Below are positions 52,595 to 61,751 of a stretch of DNA of 64,000 nt, piece after piece (the first letter of the stretch is position 1; each line of letters opens with the position of its first letter). Made by a program: the position numbers and the translations under genes. Source of the DNA: Cyanosarcina radialis HA8281-LM2 (GTDB taxonomy: Bacteria > Cyanobacteriota > Cyanobacteriia > Cyanobacteriales > CCAP-1448); contig JAHHHA010000012.1 of the NCBI GenBank assembly GCA_019359615.1, positions 1-64,000 of the forward strand, written 5' to 3'. The notes beneath the pieces were generated by a model. That model saw only the letters and a list, made by a program, of their open reading frames with translations, searched no databases and was not told where the DNA came from.

Positions 52595-53950
52595 CGAGAC
52601 GATCGCCGATCGATCGGATTCTATCTCTAAATCTTGTAAGAATTTATAGCGATCGAACGCGCAATCTTGCCCTAAGAAATACACGATCTTTTCCGCATCG
52701 CATTCAGCATTTTGCAAGCAGGTGGAAGCACCTGGAGAAGGAGTGATATTAAATAAGATACGATCTCCAATAATTTTGGCTTCTCCTAAATCGAGAGTTT
52801 TGGTTTTTAAATTAACTATTTGAGGTCTAATGCCTCCATAGCCTTTAGCAAATTTTAGCTGCTTAAATTTGATGCTAGGAACAATTTTTCGCACTTCTTG
52901 CAGAAATAAGGCTTTCCCGATCGCCGGAATATCGTAAACTAAATTTCTTAACATATATCTCCAGATAGCTGGATCGGAAAGGATTTTAAAGAAGCTTTGA
53001 AAGGCTGCTAAACTCAAGCCAGCAGTTTGAAAATATTCCGCAACAGTAGCGTAATTACCTCTCTCTAGCATCAAGATGGCTTTAGCTGTAGGACCGAATC
53101 TAGTTTGAGAGCGATCGCGAACTTCCGGATCGCCATGAATAGCGGCAAAAGGTATTTTTTTGAGTTGCATGGTATAAACTTTACCGTTTAAAACTCCAGG
53201 TGCCAGATAAAAGTTGCCAGCAACGCTCAACAAGGCAAAATCTTTTCCGTATCCCAAAGATTTTGCTAGCAATAAACTATGAGCGCCAGCCATAACTGCC
53301 ACTACCTTAGCTGCGATCGCTTCTCCTTCGGTTTCAATGTGGTATATATCTCCATCTTTTTCGATCTTCTTGACCTTTGTGCCCATCATCAAGTCAATAG
53401 TTTTTTCTGGCTGCGATCGCGATTGCTCCAAAAATAATTCTGAAAGCTTCTGAAAGTCGATCGTATAACCTTCATCGGTGAATAAGGCATTCACATCTTC
53501 ACCCGGATCTCTGCCTGTTAAAATATTGGGTTCGATCGCTTGAATTTCTTCTCTTTCGATTAACTTTAACTTAGGAAATAGTTGTTTGAATTGTTGATAT
53601 CTATTTCTTAATTCTTCAGTTTCTTCTCGACCTACAGCCAACACCATTTTATTGTATTTGCTGTAGCTCTGCTGTTGCAGGTCATTTTTCAATAAAAAGT
53701 TTCGCACCATAGAGGCAGCCCGATCGACCTTCTCAGCTTTTTCTAAAGTGTAGTTAGTTTCTATATCGCCAAAATGAAGGGTTTGGCTATTGCTATTTTT
53801 ATGAGAATTAACCAGCGCTACTTCTCGATTTTTTTCAATTAAAACTATTTTATTGATATTGGTATAATTGCTCAATGTATATAATAAACTAGTGCCAGAA
53901 ATCCCCGCTCCGACAATCGCCACATCGTATTTTTTTATTTCTGATGACAT
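52589..53950 (-). CDS. FAD-dependent oxidoreductase, malate:quinone oxidoreductase-like
   Basis: In this 453-residue protein the FAD-binding motif GAGISG lies at 14-19 (YDVAIVGAGISGTSLLYTL). The C-terminal NITPSPGASTCLQNAE stretch is characteristic of Mqo. True Mqo is slightly longer, and some core segments here are diverged, so it may oxidise a different hydroxyacid. It converges with the lasso nucleotidyltransferase gene; a functional link to the cluster is not implied. Confidence 0.82.
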   Translation of the reverse strand: MSSEIKKYDVAIVGAGISGTSLLYTLSNYTNINKIVLIEKNREVALVNSHKNSNSQTLHFGDIETNYTLEKAEKVDRAASMVRNFLLKNDLQQQSYSKYNKMVLAVGREETEELRNRYQQFKQLFPKLKLIEREEIQAIEPNILTGRDPGEDVNALFTDEGYTIDFQKLSELFLEQSRSQPEKTIDLMMGTKVKKIEKDGDIYHIETEGEAIAAKVVAVMAGAHSLLLAKSLGYGKDFALLSVAGNFYLAPGVLNGKVYTMQLKKIPFAAIHGDPEVRDRSQTRFGPTAKAILMLERGNYATVAEYFQTAGLSLAAFQSFFKILSDPAIWRYMLRNLVYDIPAIGKALFLQEVRKIVPSIKFKQLKFAKGYGGIRPQIVNLKTKTLDLGEAKIIGDRILFNITPSPGASTCLQNAECDAEKIVYFLGQDCAFDRYKFLQDLEIESDRSAIVSL

Positions 53951-54390
53951 AGGATCTCCAAAATCTAAACGATCGCCCGTTGCTATGTTTAAATTCTAGC
54001 TTTTAGAAATATCTTATGTGGTAGCGATCGATTTTTCTGTAAATATAGCTCCCATCCATCGGCAATCGGCTTATAGGATTGCTCTCCAGGCTGACTTGTG
54101 GGATAGCTCTCTGGGCTGTCCCTAAGAATGTAGTTCGATAATGGCTACGAAAAGCAATTGAAGGCGATCGCTCGTCGATCCGATGTTAGGCTGGATGCTG
54201 AGAGAAATTTTCTTGCCAAGCACCACAGACATCAAACTCGTTAAGAACAATAGATATCTTAAGTAAATCCGCGAAATCGGGAACATCTGGCAGATCGAGG
54301 CTGTCAGTAAGCTAGCTAGACTCGATTTCAGTTTTATTGGAAAATGGTATAAATTGCTACATTTAGCTCTACACTTCCATTGCGATCCCT
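53951..54390. other. Intergenic region with repeat and possible gene remnant
   Basis: The dispersed repeat CTTGTGGGATAGCTCTCTGG lies at 54095-54127. On the minus strand, 54186-54311 is open for 41 codons and ends in a stop. It reads like a protein end (DLPDVPDFADLLKIS..., DVCGAWQENF) but has no start codon. The remainder should hold the divergent promoters of the flavoprotein and the ECF sigma gene. Confidence 0.45.
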
Positions 54391-54930
54391 ATGCTTTCTG
54401 ATTTAGAGTTATTTCAAGCACTGGTCGCCAAAGATCCCTCTGCGTTAGCGGCACTTTACGATTGCTATGGAGATTTGATGTATAGTTTAGCCTTGAGAAT
54501 CTTGGGAAATCGGCAAGAAGCAGAGGATCTAATCCAAGAGATATTTTTAAGCATATGGAAGCAGTGTAATTACAACCCAGCGCGGGGATCTTTGAGGAGC
54601 TTTTTAATGATTCTAGTGCGATCGCGGGCGATCGATCGATTGAGAGCGCAAAAAACCGTCTCGAAGACTATACAGCAGCAACAAAAAGAAAGCGATCGAT
54701 TTGCCTCTAATTCTTTAGAGGAAGCAGCGACAGACGAGATCTCAGAGCGAGTGCGAAATGCTTTAGCGCAATTGCCCGAAAAACAGCGTCGAGCGCTAGA
54801 ATTGGCTTATTATGAAGGGCTGAGTCAGTCGGAAATCTCTCAACGCTTGGATGCACCATTAGGTACGGTTAAAAGCTGGTTTCGTTTGAGCTTTGCCAAG
54901 ATGAGGCAAACTTTGCAAGATTTGATTTAA
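54391..54930 (+). CDS. ECF-type RNA polymerase sigma factor
   Basis: This 179-residue protein has sigma region 2 at about 18-85 (LYDCYGDLMYSLALRILGNRQEAEDLIQEIFLSIWKQ). Region 4 lies at about 125-175 (LPEKQRRALELAYYEGLSQSEISQRLDAPLGTVKSWFRLSFAKMRQ). It is encoded with an RskA-like anti-sigma, the arrangement of SigK/ECF19-type systems. About 270 bases without a gene separate the two. Confidence 0.94.
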   Translation: MLSDLELFQALVAKDPSALAALYDCYGDLMYSLALRILGNRQEAEDLIQEIFLSIWKQCNYNPARGSLRSFLMILVRSRAIDRLRAQKTVSKTIQQQQKESDRFASNSLEEAATDEISERVRNALAQLPEKQRRALELAYYEGLSQSEISQRLDAPLGTVKSWFRLSFAKMRQTLQDLI

Positions 54931-55204
54931 GTATTGAAAAAGCCTGCTGGAAAATGCCAATCTCAAAAGTCCATAACTTCCTTACTGCATAATAATTTGG
55001 TGATCCAAATTCAGTCTGGTTGCGTACTTAATATAGCGACTCTAGCAGCTACCCCGCTTCTCGTGCGAGAATTAAGTCGATCGAGTAGCGATCGCCCCGC
55101 CAGCCATCGTTTGCCACCTAACAGGCAGACTCTATACTTCATATTGCCATTAAGCTCTATTTTCAAAAAATTCTTATGCTAAAAGATCTCAGCGGATAAA
55201 TCTT

Positions 55205-55936
55205 ATGTCTGAACCTACAGTTCCCGATCGAATAGAAGAATTAATGGCAGGCTACGTCCTCAATCTCCTTTCTCCAGAAGAGGCTGAGGAATTAAAGCAA
55301 TATCTACAGCAAAACCCCCAACTGGTTCGGCAAATCGCTCGGTCGCAGGAACTGATGGCCCTCATCGGGTATGCACCTGCCAGGGTAGCGGCTCCCGCAA
55401 GTCTGCGTTCCAAGATTCTGGCAGAGGCTCGATCTGTAGCTCCCGCACCTAACCTAAGAAAAATATTCATTTTCCCTTTTTCCTGGCAGCAAGTAGCAAT
55501 GGGTGCAATCGCCGTGTTAGCTCTGGCTTTGGGCATCAATAATTACTACCTGCAACAAAAACTGGCAACTACTCAGGAAAGGCTTCAGGCTTTACAAGGA
55601 CCGGACACGCAACTGTTTGCACTTAAAGGAACTGCGGTTGCCCCTAATGCTTCTGGTAGCATCGTGCTAGATTTAGAAGCAGGTAGAGCCGTGTTAGCCC
55701 TGCAAAATCTCCCTCGCTTACCCGCAGGACAGCACTATCATATGTGGGCGATGGTAGGCGATAAGCAAATTCGATGTGGCAGATTCAACAGCAATGAAGA
55801 CAAGCGAGTTGTCGAGGCCATTCCGATTCCGATAGATGAATATACTGCTCCCGTTTCGACTTTGCTCGTCACCAAAGAATCTGCCGACAACCCTAGCCAT
55901 CCCAGTCAAGATGTAGTCATGCAAGTAATTTCTTGA
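55205..55936 (+). CDS. RskA-like membrane anti-sigma factor
   Basis: In this 243-residue protein the N-terminal cytosolic part (EELMAGYVLNLLSPEEAEELKQYLQQNPQL) is the anti-sigma helical domain without the zinc HxxxCxxC. A membrane helix at about 97-116 and a C-terminal extracytoplasmic RskA domain (LPAGQHYHMWAMVGDKQIRCGRF) follow. It should hold the preceding sigma factor inactive until an envelope signal leads to its cleavage. Confidence 0.92.
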   Translation: MSEPTVPDRIEELMAGYVLNLLSPEEAEELKQYLQQNPQLVRQIARSQELMALIGYAPARVAAPASLRSKILAEARSVAPAPNLRKIFIFPFSWQQVAMGAIAVLALALGINNYYLQQKLATTQERLQALQGPDTQLFALKGTAVAPNASGSIVLDLEAGRAVLALQNLPRLPAGQHYHMWAMVGDKQIRCGRFNSNEDKRVVEAIPIPIDEYTAPVSTLLVTKESADNPSHPSQDVVMQVIS

Positions 55937-56078
55937 AGGAGAGGGCGGAGATGGGGAGATGGGGAGCAGGAGAGAGGGAGCAGGAGAGAGGGAGCAGGAG
56001 AGAGGGAGCAGGGGAGCGTTCTTCACTCAACACTCAACACTCAACACTCAACACTTCCTACAACACTCAACACTTCTT
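55936..56078. repeat. Composite repeat (GGAGATGG, GGAGCAGGAGAGA, CACTCAA units)
   Basis: The units GGGGAGAT, then three AGGAGAGAGGGAGC copies, then CACTCAA heptamers make a mosaic like those at 2527 and 6868. The right-hand part encodes the C-terminus and stop codon of the thioesterase gene on the minus strand. Confidence 0.85.
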
Positions 56079-56484
56079 GAAGGATTGGGGGTAATTGCCG
56101 CAAAATTTTACCTTGGGCGCGATCGACTGCGACTAATGTTACTTTAGCCGTAAGGTAGAGGCGATCGCCCTCTGGAGATTGAATTTGGTAATCCCAATTG
56201 AGTCGCACTCCTTTCGTTTGCACCATCCGCGTTCTCACTACTGCTGACATTCCCATGCTCAGGGCGCGATGGTAGCGGATTGAAAGTTCGACTACAGGCA
56301 ATTCGCACCCCAAAGCTACTAATCGGGCATAATCGAGTCCTAGAGAGCGCAAGTATTCTACTCGCGCTTCTTCCATCCAGACAATATAGGAACCATGCCA
56401 AACGTAGCCAGCGTAATCGGTATGGTTCGGATGAACCCTGATATGGTATTCAAACCAGTTTTCTGGTGTTAATGGGGTAGACAT
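56041..56484 (-). CDS. Acyl-CoA thioesterase, 4HBT hot-dog fold
   Basis: This ~147-residue hot-dog thioesterase has the active-site segment HPNHTDYAGYVWHGSYIVWMEEARVEYLRSLG, with the catalytic Asp in TDYAGYV. Its acyl-CoA substrate is unknown. The start ATG 56484 excludes seven codons made of AGTCAAA repeat. The final ~12 residues (EVLSVVGSVEC) and the stop are encoded by CACTCAACA repeat DNA, so the original C-terminus has been replaced. Confidence 0.86.
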   Translation of the reverse strand: MSTPLTPENWFEYHIRVHPNHTDYAGYVWHGSYIVWMEEARVEYLRSLGLDYARLVALGCELPVVELSIRYHRALSMGMSAVVRTRMVQTKGVRLNWDYQIQSPEGDRLYLTAKVTLVAVDRAQGKILRQLPPILQEVLSVVGSVEC

Positions 56485-56492
56485 AATAAGCA

Positions 56493-56527
56493 AGTCAAAA
56501 GTCAAAAGTCAAAAGTCAAAAGTCAAA
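56493..56527. repeat. Heptamer array (AGTCAAA)5
   Basis: Five perfect copies lie just before the thioesterase start codon. The same unit occurs in the tail of the lasso B2 gene (about 44790-44843). Confidence 0.9.
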
Positions 56528-56635
56528 ATGAGTCACTGCTGGCTTTTCCCTTACCTTCTGCTCCTGTTCGATCGCAGTCGAAACTGAGAGAAGTGTTATA
56601 ACCAAGTAGAAGTGGATGAGGTGGGCAGCTTGCAT

Positions 56636-57430
56636 ATGAAATTTAACTATCGATTACCAGCGGCGCTGCTAGGAATATCTATCGTCATCGGACAAATATC
56701 AGTAGCTGCGGCTTTTTCATCTCCAAGGACAAACCAAATCGATCGAGAACTTACCAGTTCGATCCCCACTGAAAATCTAAAAAACCTGAGTTCTCCAGAA
56801 ATTATTCAGCCCGAAAGTAACTATACCTCGATCGATTCGCTAGTTGCTCAAGCCTCTAAAGCCGATGAATTTTTACGTCAAGGGACGCAGAAGCTAGATC
56901 GACAAGATTATCGAGGAGCGATCGCCGATTTTACCCAAGCCATTAAAGTCGATCCCAATAATGCTTTAGCTTACACCGCTAGAGGGATTTCGCGTTTGAG
57001 GATTAAAGACGATCGAGGCGCGATCGAAGATTTTACAGAGGCGGTGCGACTAAATCCTAACGATGCTTTAGCATACACCGTTCGAGGAGAAGCTTATTCT
57101 AACCTAGAACAACACGCGACCGCGCTGGAAGACTACAACCGAGCTATTAGTCTCGATCCTAAATACGGCTATGCTTACTATCGGCGCGGAGTGACCCATC
57201 TAGAATTAAAAAACGATCGAGGGGCGCTAGAAGATTTGAATGAAGCGATTCGTCTGGAACCTGATTATGCTAAAGCCTACCTTTTTCGAGGGCTGACCCG
57301 TTATATCCTCAAAGACAGAGAAGGCGGATTGGCCGATTTGCGACAAGCTGCAACTTTAGCTGAAAAACAAGGACTTACGGATATATATCAAGAAGCCCAA
57401 AATGCCATCTCTCAGTTAGAAGGGAAGTGA
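56636..57430 (+). CDS. Exported TPR-repeat protein
   Basis: In this 264-residue protein residues 1-26 form a signal peptide (LPAALLGISIVIGQISVAAAFS). A ~55-residue linker and four TPR units follow: DYRGAIADFTQAIKVDPNNALAY, DRGAIEDFTEAVRLNPNDALAY, HATALEDYNRAISLDPKYGYAY and DRGALEDLNEAIRLEPDYAKAY. It is a scaffold for protein contacts in the periplasm or on membranes. The first ATG in frame is eight codons earlier (56612), but 56636 puts the basic signal-peptide start at the N-terminus. Confidence 0.88.
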   Translation: MKFNYRLPAALLGISIVIGQISVAAAFSSPRTNQIDRELTSSIPTENLKNLSSPEIIQPESNYTSIDSLVAQASKADEFLRQGTQKLDRQDYRGAIADFTQAIKVDPNNALAYTARGISRLRIKDDRGAIEDFTEAVRLNPNDALAYTVRGEAYSNLEQHATALEDYNRAISLDPKYGYAYYRRGVTHLELKNDRGALEDLNEAIRLEPDYAKAYLFRGLTRYILKDREGGLADLRQAATLAEKQGLTDIYQEAQNAISQLEGK

Positions 57431-57550
57431 GTAAAGCAATTGTTCAGTTGTCAATTCGCAATTCGCAATTATTACATGAAATCTGCTTAGCAAAAGCTGG
57501 TTTGCTCTCAGCACTCCGAATTCTAAACTCCAAACTCCGAGTTCTTGCCT

Positions 57551-58444
57551 ATGCTATTTTTCCAGATCGGTCAACTGTGCGCTTTGTCGTTGGGGATTGT
57601 TTTACTTTGCTCTTCATCTGTAGGCGTTCAAAGTCTACCTAACTCTGCTCCATTAGCAGAAAGAGAGAATATTGCCTCTGTGGAGCGATCGCAGATCTTA
57701 TCTGAACTAGTCAAAGCCGATGTCGTTTACTTAGGAGAAATTCACGATCGCGCTGAAGACCATCAGGCGCAACTAGAAATTATTCAGCACCTCCATCGCC
57801 GTCGCGGTCGGGTAGCTATTGCTATGGAGATGTTTCAACGCCCCTATCAAGATAGTCTCAACCGCTATTTAGCAGGAGAAATAACCGAAGAGCAACTGTT
57901 GGAGGAAACTGAATACCAAAAACGCTGGGGCTTTCCTTGGGAATATTATGCTCCTATTCTCCGGTATGCTAAAGAGAATCGATTACCAGTGCTAGCCCTC
58001 AATACTCCAACCGAAGTCTCGCGCCAGGTGACTCGTGGAGGTTTAGAAAGCCTGACACCCGACCAGCGGCGGTTCATTCCCCCAGATAATGAGATCGATA
58101 CAGATAACGCTGAGTATCGAAAAATCGTTTTGGAAGCCTTTAAGCAACATCAAGCCGGATCTCATGGTTCTAGCCCTAACTTAGAGCGATTTTTCTTAGT
58201 TCAAGTGCTTTGGGACGAAACCATGGCAGAAGCGATCGCTAACTTTATTAAAACTCAACCCGACTATCAGGTAGTCGTTTTAGCCGGATCGGGTCATATC
58301 ATTTATGGATACGGTATTCCCAGTCGGGTAGCGCGGCGTTTGAGCGATCGCAAATTGTTGCAGCGATCGGTTTTGCTCAGTCCGAATTCAGATACATTCG
58401 ATCGCGATGGTAAAGTCGCAGATTTCCTGTGGAACTATAAATAA
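57551..58444 (+). CDS. ChaN-family (heme-binding) exported protein
   Basis: This 297-residue protein has a signal peptide at about 1-28. The ChaN/PF04187 core is DVVYLGEIHDRAEDHQAQLEIIQ, then VAIAMEMFQRPYQDSLNRYLAGEI, and VVVLAGSGHIIYGYGIPSRVARR. Campylobacter ChaN binds heme; the role in cyanobacteria is unknown. No canonical lipobox is seen (VLLCSS). It is 120 bases after the TPR gene, and the gap includes a CAATTCGCAATTCGCAATT repeat. Confidence 0.88.
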   Translation: MLFFQIGQLCALSLGIVLLCSSSVGVQSLPNSAPLAERENIASVERSQILSELVKADVVYLGEIHDRAEDHQAQLEIIQHLHRRRGRVAIAMEMFQRPYQDSLNRYLAGEITEEQLLEETEYQKRWGFPWEYYAPILRYAKENRLPVLALNTPTEVSRQVTRGGLESLTPDQRRFIPPDNEIDTDNAEYRKIVLEAFKQHQAGSHGSSPNLERFFLVQVLWDETMAEAIANFIKTQPDYQVVVLAGSGHIIYGYGIPSRVARRLSDRKLLQRSVLLSPNSDTFDRDGKVADFLWNYK

Positions 58445-58715
58445 TACCAAATCCGGTTTCCAAGACCCTCTTGACCTCTCCCCGACTCCGGCTCTCCTCC
58501 TTACAGATGTATGTTTTTTAAAATTGGCTCTGTGAGCGATGAGTAGACGACGAAAACCATGGCTTTTCTTCCCCTGCTCCCCCTGCATCCCCGGCTCCAG
58601 AACCACCCCAAATCTCAAAAACATACCCTTGAAAGCGGCTCCCCTCTCCCTTGGGAGAGGGGTTGGGGGTGAGGGCAGCAATGGATGGCATGAGAACCGG
58701 ATTCGATATCACAGA
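58445..58715. repeat. Longest copy of the palindromic mosaic element (reverse orientation)
   Basis: ATACCAAATCCGGTTTCCAA (58445) is the reverse complement of the right end of the copy at 14298-14420. The far end is CCGGATTCGATATCAC at about 58698-58713. Between them lie CTCTCCC/GGGAGAGGGG hairpins and ~130 extra bases. The right edge overlaps the stop codon of the membrane protein gene on the minus strand. Confidence 0.8.
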
Positions 58716-59323
58716 TTTATCTGCGATCGCAGGGCTTCAAACCAGCTAAAGTGCAAGTGTCCTATGGCGACAAAATCCATGACGGCGTGCATCGCCACGA
58801 TCGCCCAAACGGCTCGATATCTCCACAGCAGCCACATCCACGCTAGAGAGGCAACGGCTAGTAATGGCACGATTACGGGGGCGACAAATTTATGGGGAGG
58901 CAAGACAGCCAGCCAAAAGAAACGATGAATTAATCCTGAAAAAATGAAGATAGTAATATATCCAGTAATAAAAATTATTTTCAAATTTTTAGGAGCATAT
59001 AGACTGCCCAGATAGCAACCTAGCAAGAACCAAAATATAAACATCAATTGTTCTAAAATACCATTTAAAAAAACAAACAATATTAGGTCTGAAATTTGGT
59101 AAGAGCCAGCGGCAAATTTATCTGTAAATAAAATATAGGCGATAGCTGCTAAGAGAGTTAGCAACCACCCCAGAATTAAAGAGATAGTGTATCCTTTTCT
59201 TCGACCGACTAAAGCTGAATGATGATGGAGCAATCCATCGATCAAACTCCAATTAGTAATGACGGCAATACCAGCGATCGCGCAAAACAGCCAATAAATC
59301 CAAATACCAGTCTCAACAGTCAT
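58709..59323 (-). CDS. Membrane protein, CPBP/CAAX-protease-like
   Basis: This 204-residue protein has about six membrane helices. Three polar sites sit as in the CPBP (type II CAAX protease) family: NGILEQLMFIFWF (in place of EExxxR), SGLIHRFFW, and VAMHAVMDFVAI (HxxxD/N). The first motif is degenerate, so activity is doubtful and the assignment is tentative. Its stop lies inside a repeat element. Confidence 0.7.
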   Translation of the reverse strand: MTVETGIWIYWLFCAIAGIAVITNWSLIDGLLHHHSALVGRRKGYTISLILGWLLTLLAAIAYILFTDKFAAGSYQISDLILFVFLNGILEQLMFIFWFLLGCYLGSLYAPKNLKIIFITGYITIFIFSGLIHRFFWLAVLPPHKFVAPVIVPLLAVASLAWMWLLWRYRAVWAIVAMHAVMDFVAIGHLHFSWFEALRSQINL

Positions 59324-59728
59324 CGAAAACTCCTGGGAAGGAACTAATTTTTCCCAAGGTCATTGATTCCTCTTATGAAGGTTAAGAATTAAATCCGGTA
59401 ATTGTGGGGTGGGATCTTGCCCACCATTTTGCGGGGCAGCCCAGAGGGCTACAGTTCGACAAGACTTCGGCGTGACACTTCGACCCTTCGGCAGAGCTTC
59501 AGGGCAGCGCAAGCTCAGTGCGGAGACGCTCAGTCGAACGCTCACCGCAAGTCCCACAAGAATTACCCAATTATTTTTTTAACTTCCATTAGAGAACTGT
59601 AACTTTGAGACAGGGGTTTTGAACCCCTGTCGGGGCGAAGCTCTAGACCTTTAAGTTGAGGCGCATGAATGCTGTTCCGTAGCTCTGCCGAAGGATTGCG
59701 CCCTTACCCATGTATCTAAATCCCTGAT
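59324..59728. other. Repeat-filled intergenic region
   Basis: It holds GGGGCAGCCCAGAGGGCTAC (inverted relative of 30552), CTTCGACCCTTCGGCAGAGC and CGCAAGCTCAGTGCGGAGAC-type units shared with 44805 and 45090, and the hairpin at 59609-59631. No gene is apparent. Confidence 0.6.
59609..59631. terminator. Perfect 10-bp hairpin, possible transcript end
   Basis: GACAGGGGTT pairs with AACCCCTGTC around a TTG loop. There is no T-run, so it may be a hairpin repeat or a protein-assisted terminator for the secreted protein gene on the minus strand. Confidence 0.45.
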
Positions 59729-60211
59729 TTAATAAAGCCCGCGAGGGATTTCTGGCACTTCTGGAACTGGTGGCTCTACCACAGGAGGTGGTTCTGGTAC
59801 GGGCGCGGGAGGGATGGGAGCCGTATAAGCTGGGGTGGGGATACCGCTGTTGAGCAATAACGAACTGTTGTAAGGGTTCGCCAAATCGGGAGTGCGAAGG
59901 TATGGATCGCTAATCGCCTGCTGATTGAAAAATTCTCGGTACAGAATCTCAGTGGTTTTGGCATCTCTTTCGATTTCGCCATCGGGGAAACCACGGAAAT
60001 TCAAGATAAACTCGATCTGCCTGCCTATAGAGGAGTTTTCGTAAAGATCTCCAGATCGATTGAAGAAAGCCCGATCGAACGCTTCAGGAATAGTCTCGAT
60101 CGCATCGTTGGAGGTCCGCCGAGGCACTGTCTGAGCCATTACCCCAGAAGCCAGTACGCTAGAAGCGGTAGCTGCCAGAACTATTGCATGAATCAAGTTT
60201 TTCAGAACCAT
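59729..60211 (-). CDS. Secreted protein with proline-rich tail, unknown function
   Basis: This 160-residue protein has a signal peptide at residues 1-27 (IVLAATASSVLASGVMAQ). Residues 40-115 are a small conserved-looking domain (AIETIPEAFDRAFFNRSGDLYENSSIGRQIEFILNFRGFPDGEIERDAK). The last 40 residues are a Pro/Val/Glu-rich tail (PAPVPEPPPVVEPPVPEVP). I do not know the family. Confidence 0.8.
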   Translation of the reverse strand: MVLKNLIHAIVLAATASSVLASGVMAQTVPRRTSNDAIETIPEAFDRAFFNRSGDLYENSSIGRQIEFILNFRGFPDGEIERDAKTTEILYREFFNQQAISDPYLRTPDLANPYNSSLLLNSGIPTPAYTAPIPPAPVPEPPPVVEPPVPEVPEIPRGLY

Positions 60212-60295
60212 ATTCGATCGCTCCTCACATCAACTTCTTCTTAAGATAGTTCCCATACTATCTGATATTTTAACTAGAGTTATTATTTTGCTCCC

Positions 60296-60925
60296 ATGAC
60301 GATCGACGAAAGTACAACTCAAGCGAAATCGACAGTTCCAATTGCTACGGCCGATTTAACCGACTTGCGAGCGATGCTCTTAGATTTATTTGCCGCGATC
60401 GCATATCGAGAAGGAGAATTCGTGCTTTCTTCAGGGCAGCGCAGTTCTTATTACATTAACGGCAAACCAGTAACGCTTCATCCCCAAGGAGCCTTAGCCG
60501 TGGGACGCTTGCTGTTATCTAAACTACCACCAGATACCCAAGCAGTAGCCGGATTGACTTTAGGAGCCGATCCGATCGTCACGGCGGTTAGCGTCGTCTC
60601 TGCTTATGAAAATCGACCTGTAATGGCGCTAATTATTCGCAAAGAAGCTAAAGGACACGGAACCAGGGCATACATCGAAGGCCCGAATCTGCCTGAAGGA
60701 GCCAAAGTAGTGGTTTTAGAAGACGTGGTAACAACCGGACAGTCAGCGATGAAAGCAGTAGATCGTCTCAGAGCCGCAGGCTATCGCGTTGAAGAGGTAA
60801 TCGCCTTAGTAGACAGACAGCAAGGCGGGGCAGAACTTTACCATGCAGCAGGGTTAAAGTTTCAGGCAGTATTTGCGATCGAGGAGATCCAAAACCGTTG
60901 GGGGGAGATGGGAGAAAGAGGATGA
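60296..60925 (+). CDS. pyrE: Orotate phosphoribosyltransferase
   Basis: This 209-residue enzyme makes OMP from orotate and PRPP. FVLSSGQRSSYYINGKPVTLHPQGA and the PRPP loop VVVLEDVVTTGQSAMKA are diagnostic. The final residues (NRWGEMGERG) are encoded by a GGGGAGATGG-type repeat, so the native end is probably just before. It lies divergently from the secreted protein gene. Confidence 0.95.
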   Translation: MTIDESTTQAKSTVPIATADLTDLRAMLLDLFAAIAYREGEFVLSSGQRSSYYINGKPVTLHPQGALAVGRLLLSKLPPDTQAVAGLTLGADPIVTAVSVVSAYENRPVMALIIRKEAKGHGTRAYIEGPNLPEGAKVVVLEDVVTTGQSAMKAVDRLRAAGYRVEEVIALVDRQQGGAELYHAAGLKFQAVFAIEEIQNRWGEMGERG

Positions 60926-60953
60926 GAGGGGGAGATGGGGAGAAAACTAACTC

Positions 60954-60988
60954 CTGACTTCTGACTTCTGACTTCTGACTTCTGACTT
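60954..60988. repeat. Heptamer array (CTGACTT)5
   Basis: Five perfect copies, followed by CTGAACTCC, lie directly before the dipeptidase gene. With the GGGGAGAT tract at 60925-60945 they fill the pyrE-dipeptidase gap. Confidence 0.9.
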
Positions 60989-61004
60989 CTGAACTCCTTC
61001 ATAA

Positions 61005-61694
61005 ATGAAGCCTTATCAAAAGATTCCTATAGTCGAATGCGGCGAACCGCTGGTGTCAATTCCGGTGGAACGCTTCGCTATTGCTTCTCCCCATCCCTAT
61101 CAAAAGTTAGGAGCGCCCTATGGGGAGCGATCGCCTTATTATCTCCGCCAAAGCGTCCTCAATAGTTTGCTCGAAGTGCAATCTAATCTAGAACTGCATC
61201 GCCCAAGGTGGCGGATTCAAATCTTTGATGCTTATCGTCCGGTGTCAGTTCAGGAATTTATGGTGGAATATACTTTTGCCGAATTGCTTCAGACTCAAGG
61301 CTTAAACCCAGATCGATTAACGGATGCTCGACGACAAGAAATTTGGGAACGGGTTTATCAATTTTGGGCCCCGCCTTCCCTCGATCCTGCCACTCCGCCC
61401 CCCCACAGTACCGGGGCGGCTGTAGATATCACCTTGGTAGATGAAACCGGGCAAGCACTAGATATGGGGACGGCCATCGACGAAATCTCGCCTGCTTCGC
61501 ACCCCGATTACTTTGCCAATGTTACCTCACCCTTAGAACGGCAATATCGCGATCGACGGCAGTTATTGCAAGACATCATGTTTGCGGCTGGATTCGGTCA
61601 GCATCCAAATGAATGGTGGCATTTCTGCCTGGGAGATCAAATGTGGGCTTGGCTGAGCGATCGAGATGTCGCCCGCTACGGTAGAGTCGTTTAG
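61005..61694 (+). CDS. D-Ala-D-Ala dipeptidase, VanX/DdpX type (M15D)
   Basis: This 229-residue zinc dipeptidase has the ligand site HSTGAAVDITL (His and Asp), the second zinc motif EWWHF, and the substrate Arg in DAYRPVSVQEFM. Without vanA/vanH neighbours it most likely serves D-Ala-D-Ala turnover in cell-wall metabolism, not resistance. There is no signal peptide, so it is cytosolic. Confidence 0.92.
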   Translation: MKPYQKIPIVECGEPLVSIPVERFAIASPHPYQKLGAPYGERSPYYLRQSVLNSLLEVQSNLELHRPRWRIQIFDAYRPVSVQEFMVEYTFAELLQTQGLNPDRLTDARRQEIWERVYQFWAPPSLDPATPPPHSTGAAVDITLVDETGQALDMGTAIDEISPASHPDYFANVTSPLERQYRDRRQLLQDIMFAAGFGQHPNEWWHFCLGDQMWAWLSDRDVARYGRVV

Positions 61695-61751
61695 CTTCTA
61701 GGACGGTAAATCTCACGTTGTTTTCTCTAAATCCTTTGTGTTAATCTTAGT

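Noticed and set aside
54391-55936. Link between the ECF sigma/anti-sigma pair and the lasso cluster
   Set aside because: An oppositely oriented flavoprotein gene and repeat DNA lie between them, and no shared regulatory sequence is visible.
61005-61694. Vancomycin resistance determinant (vanX)
   Set aside because: No vanA, vanH or vanRS genes are present; lone VanX-like dipeptidases are common in bacteria.
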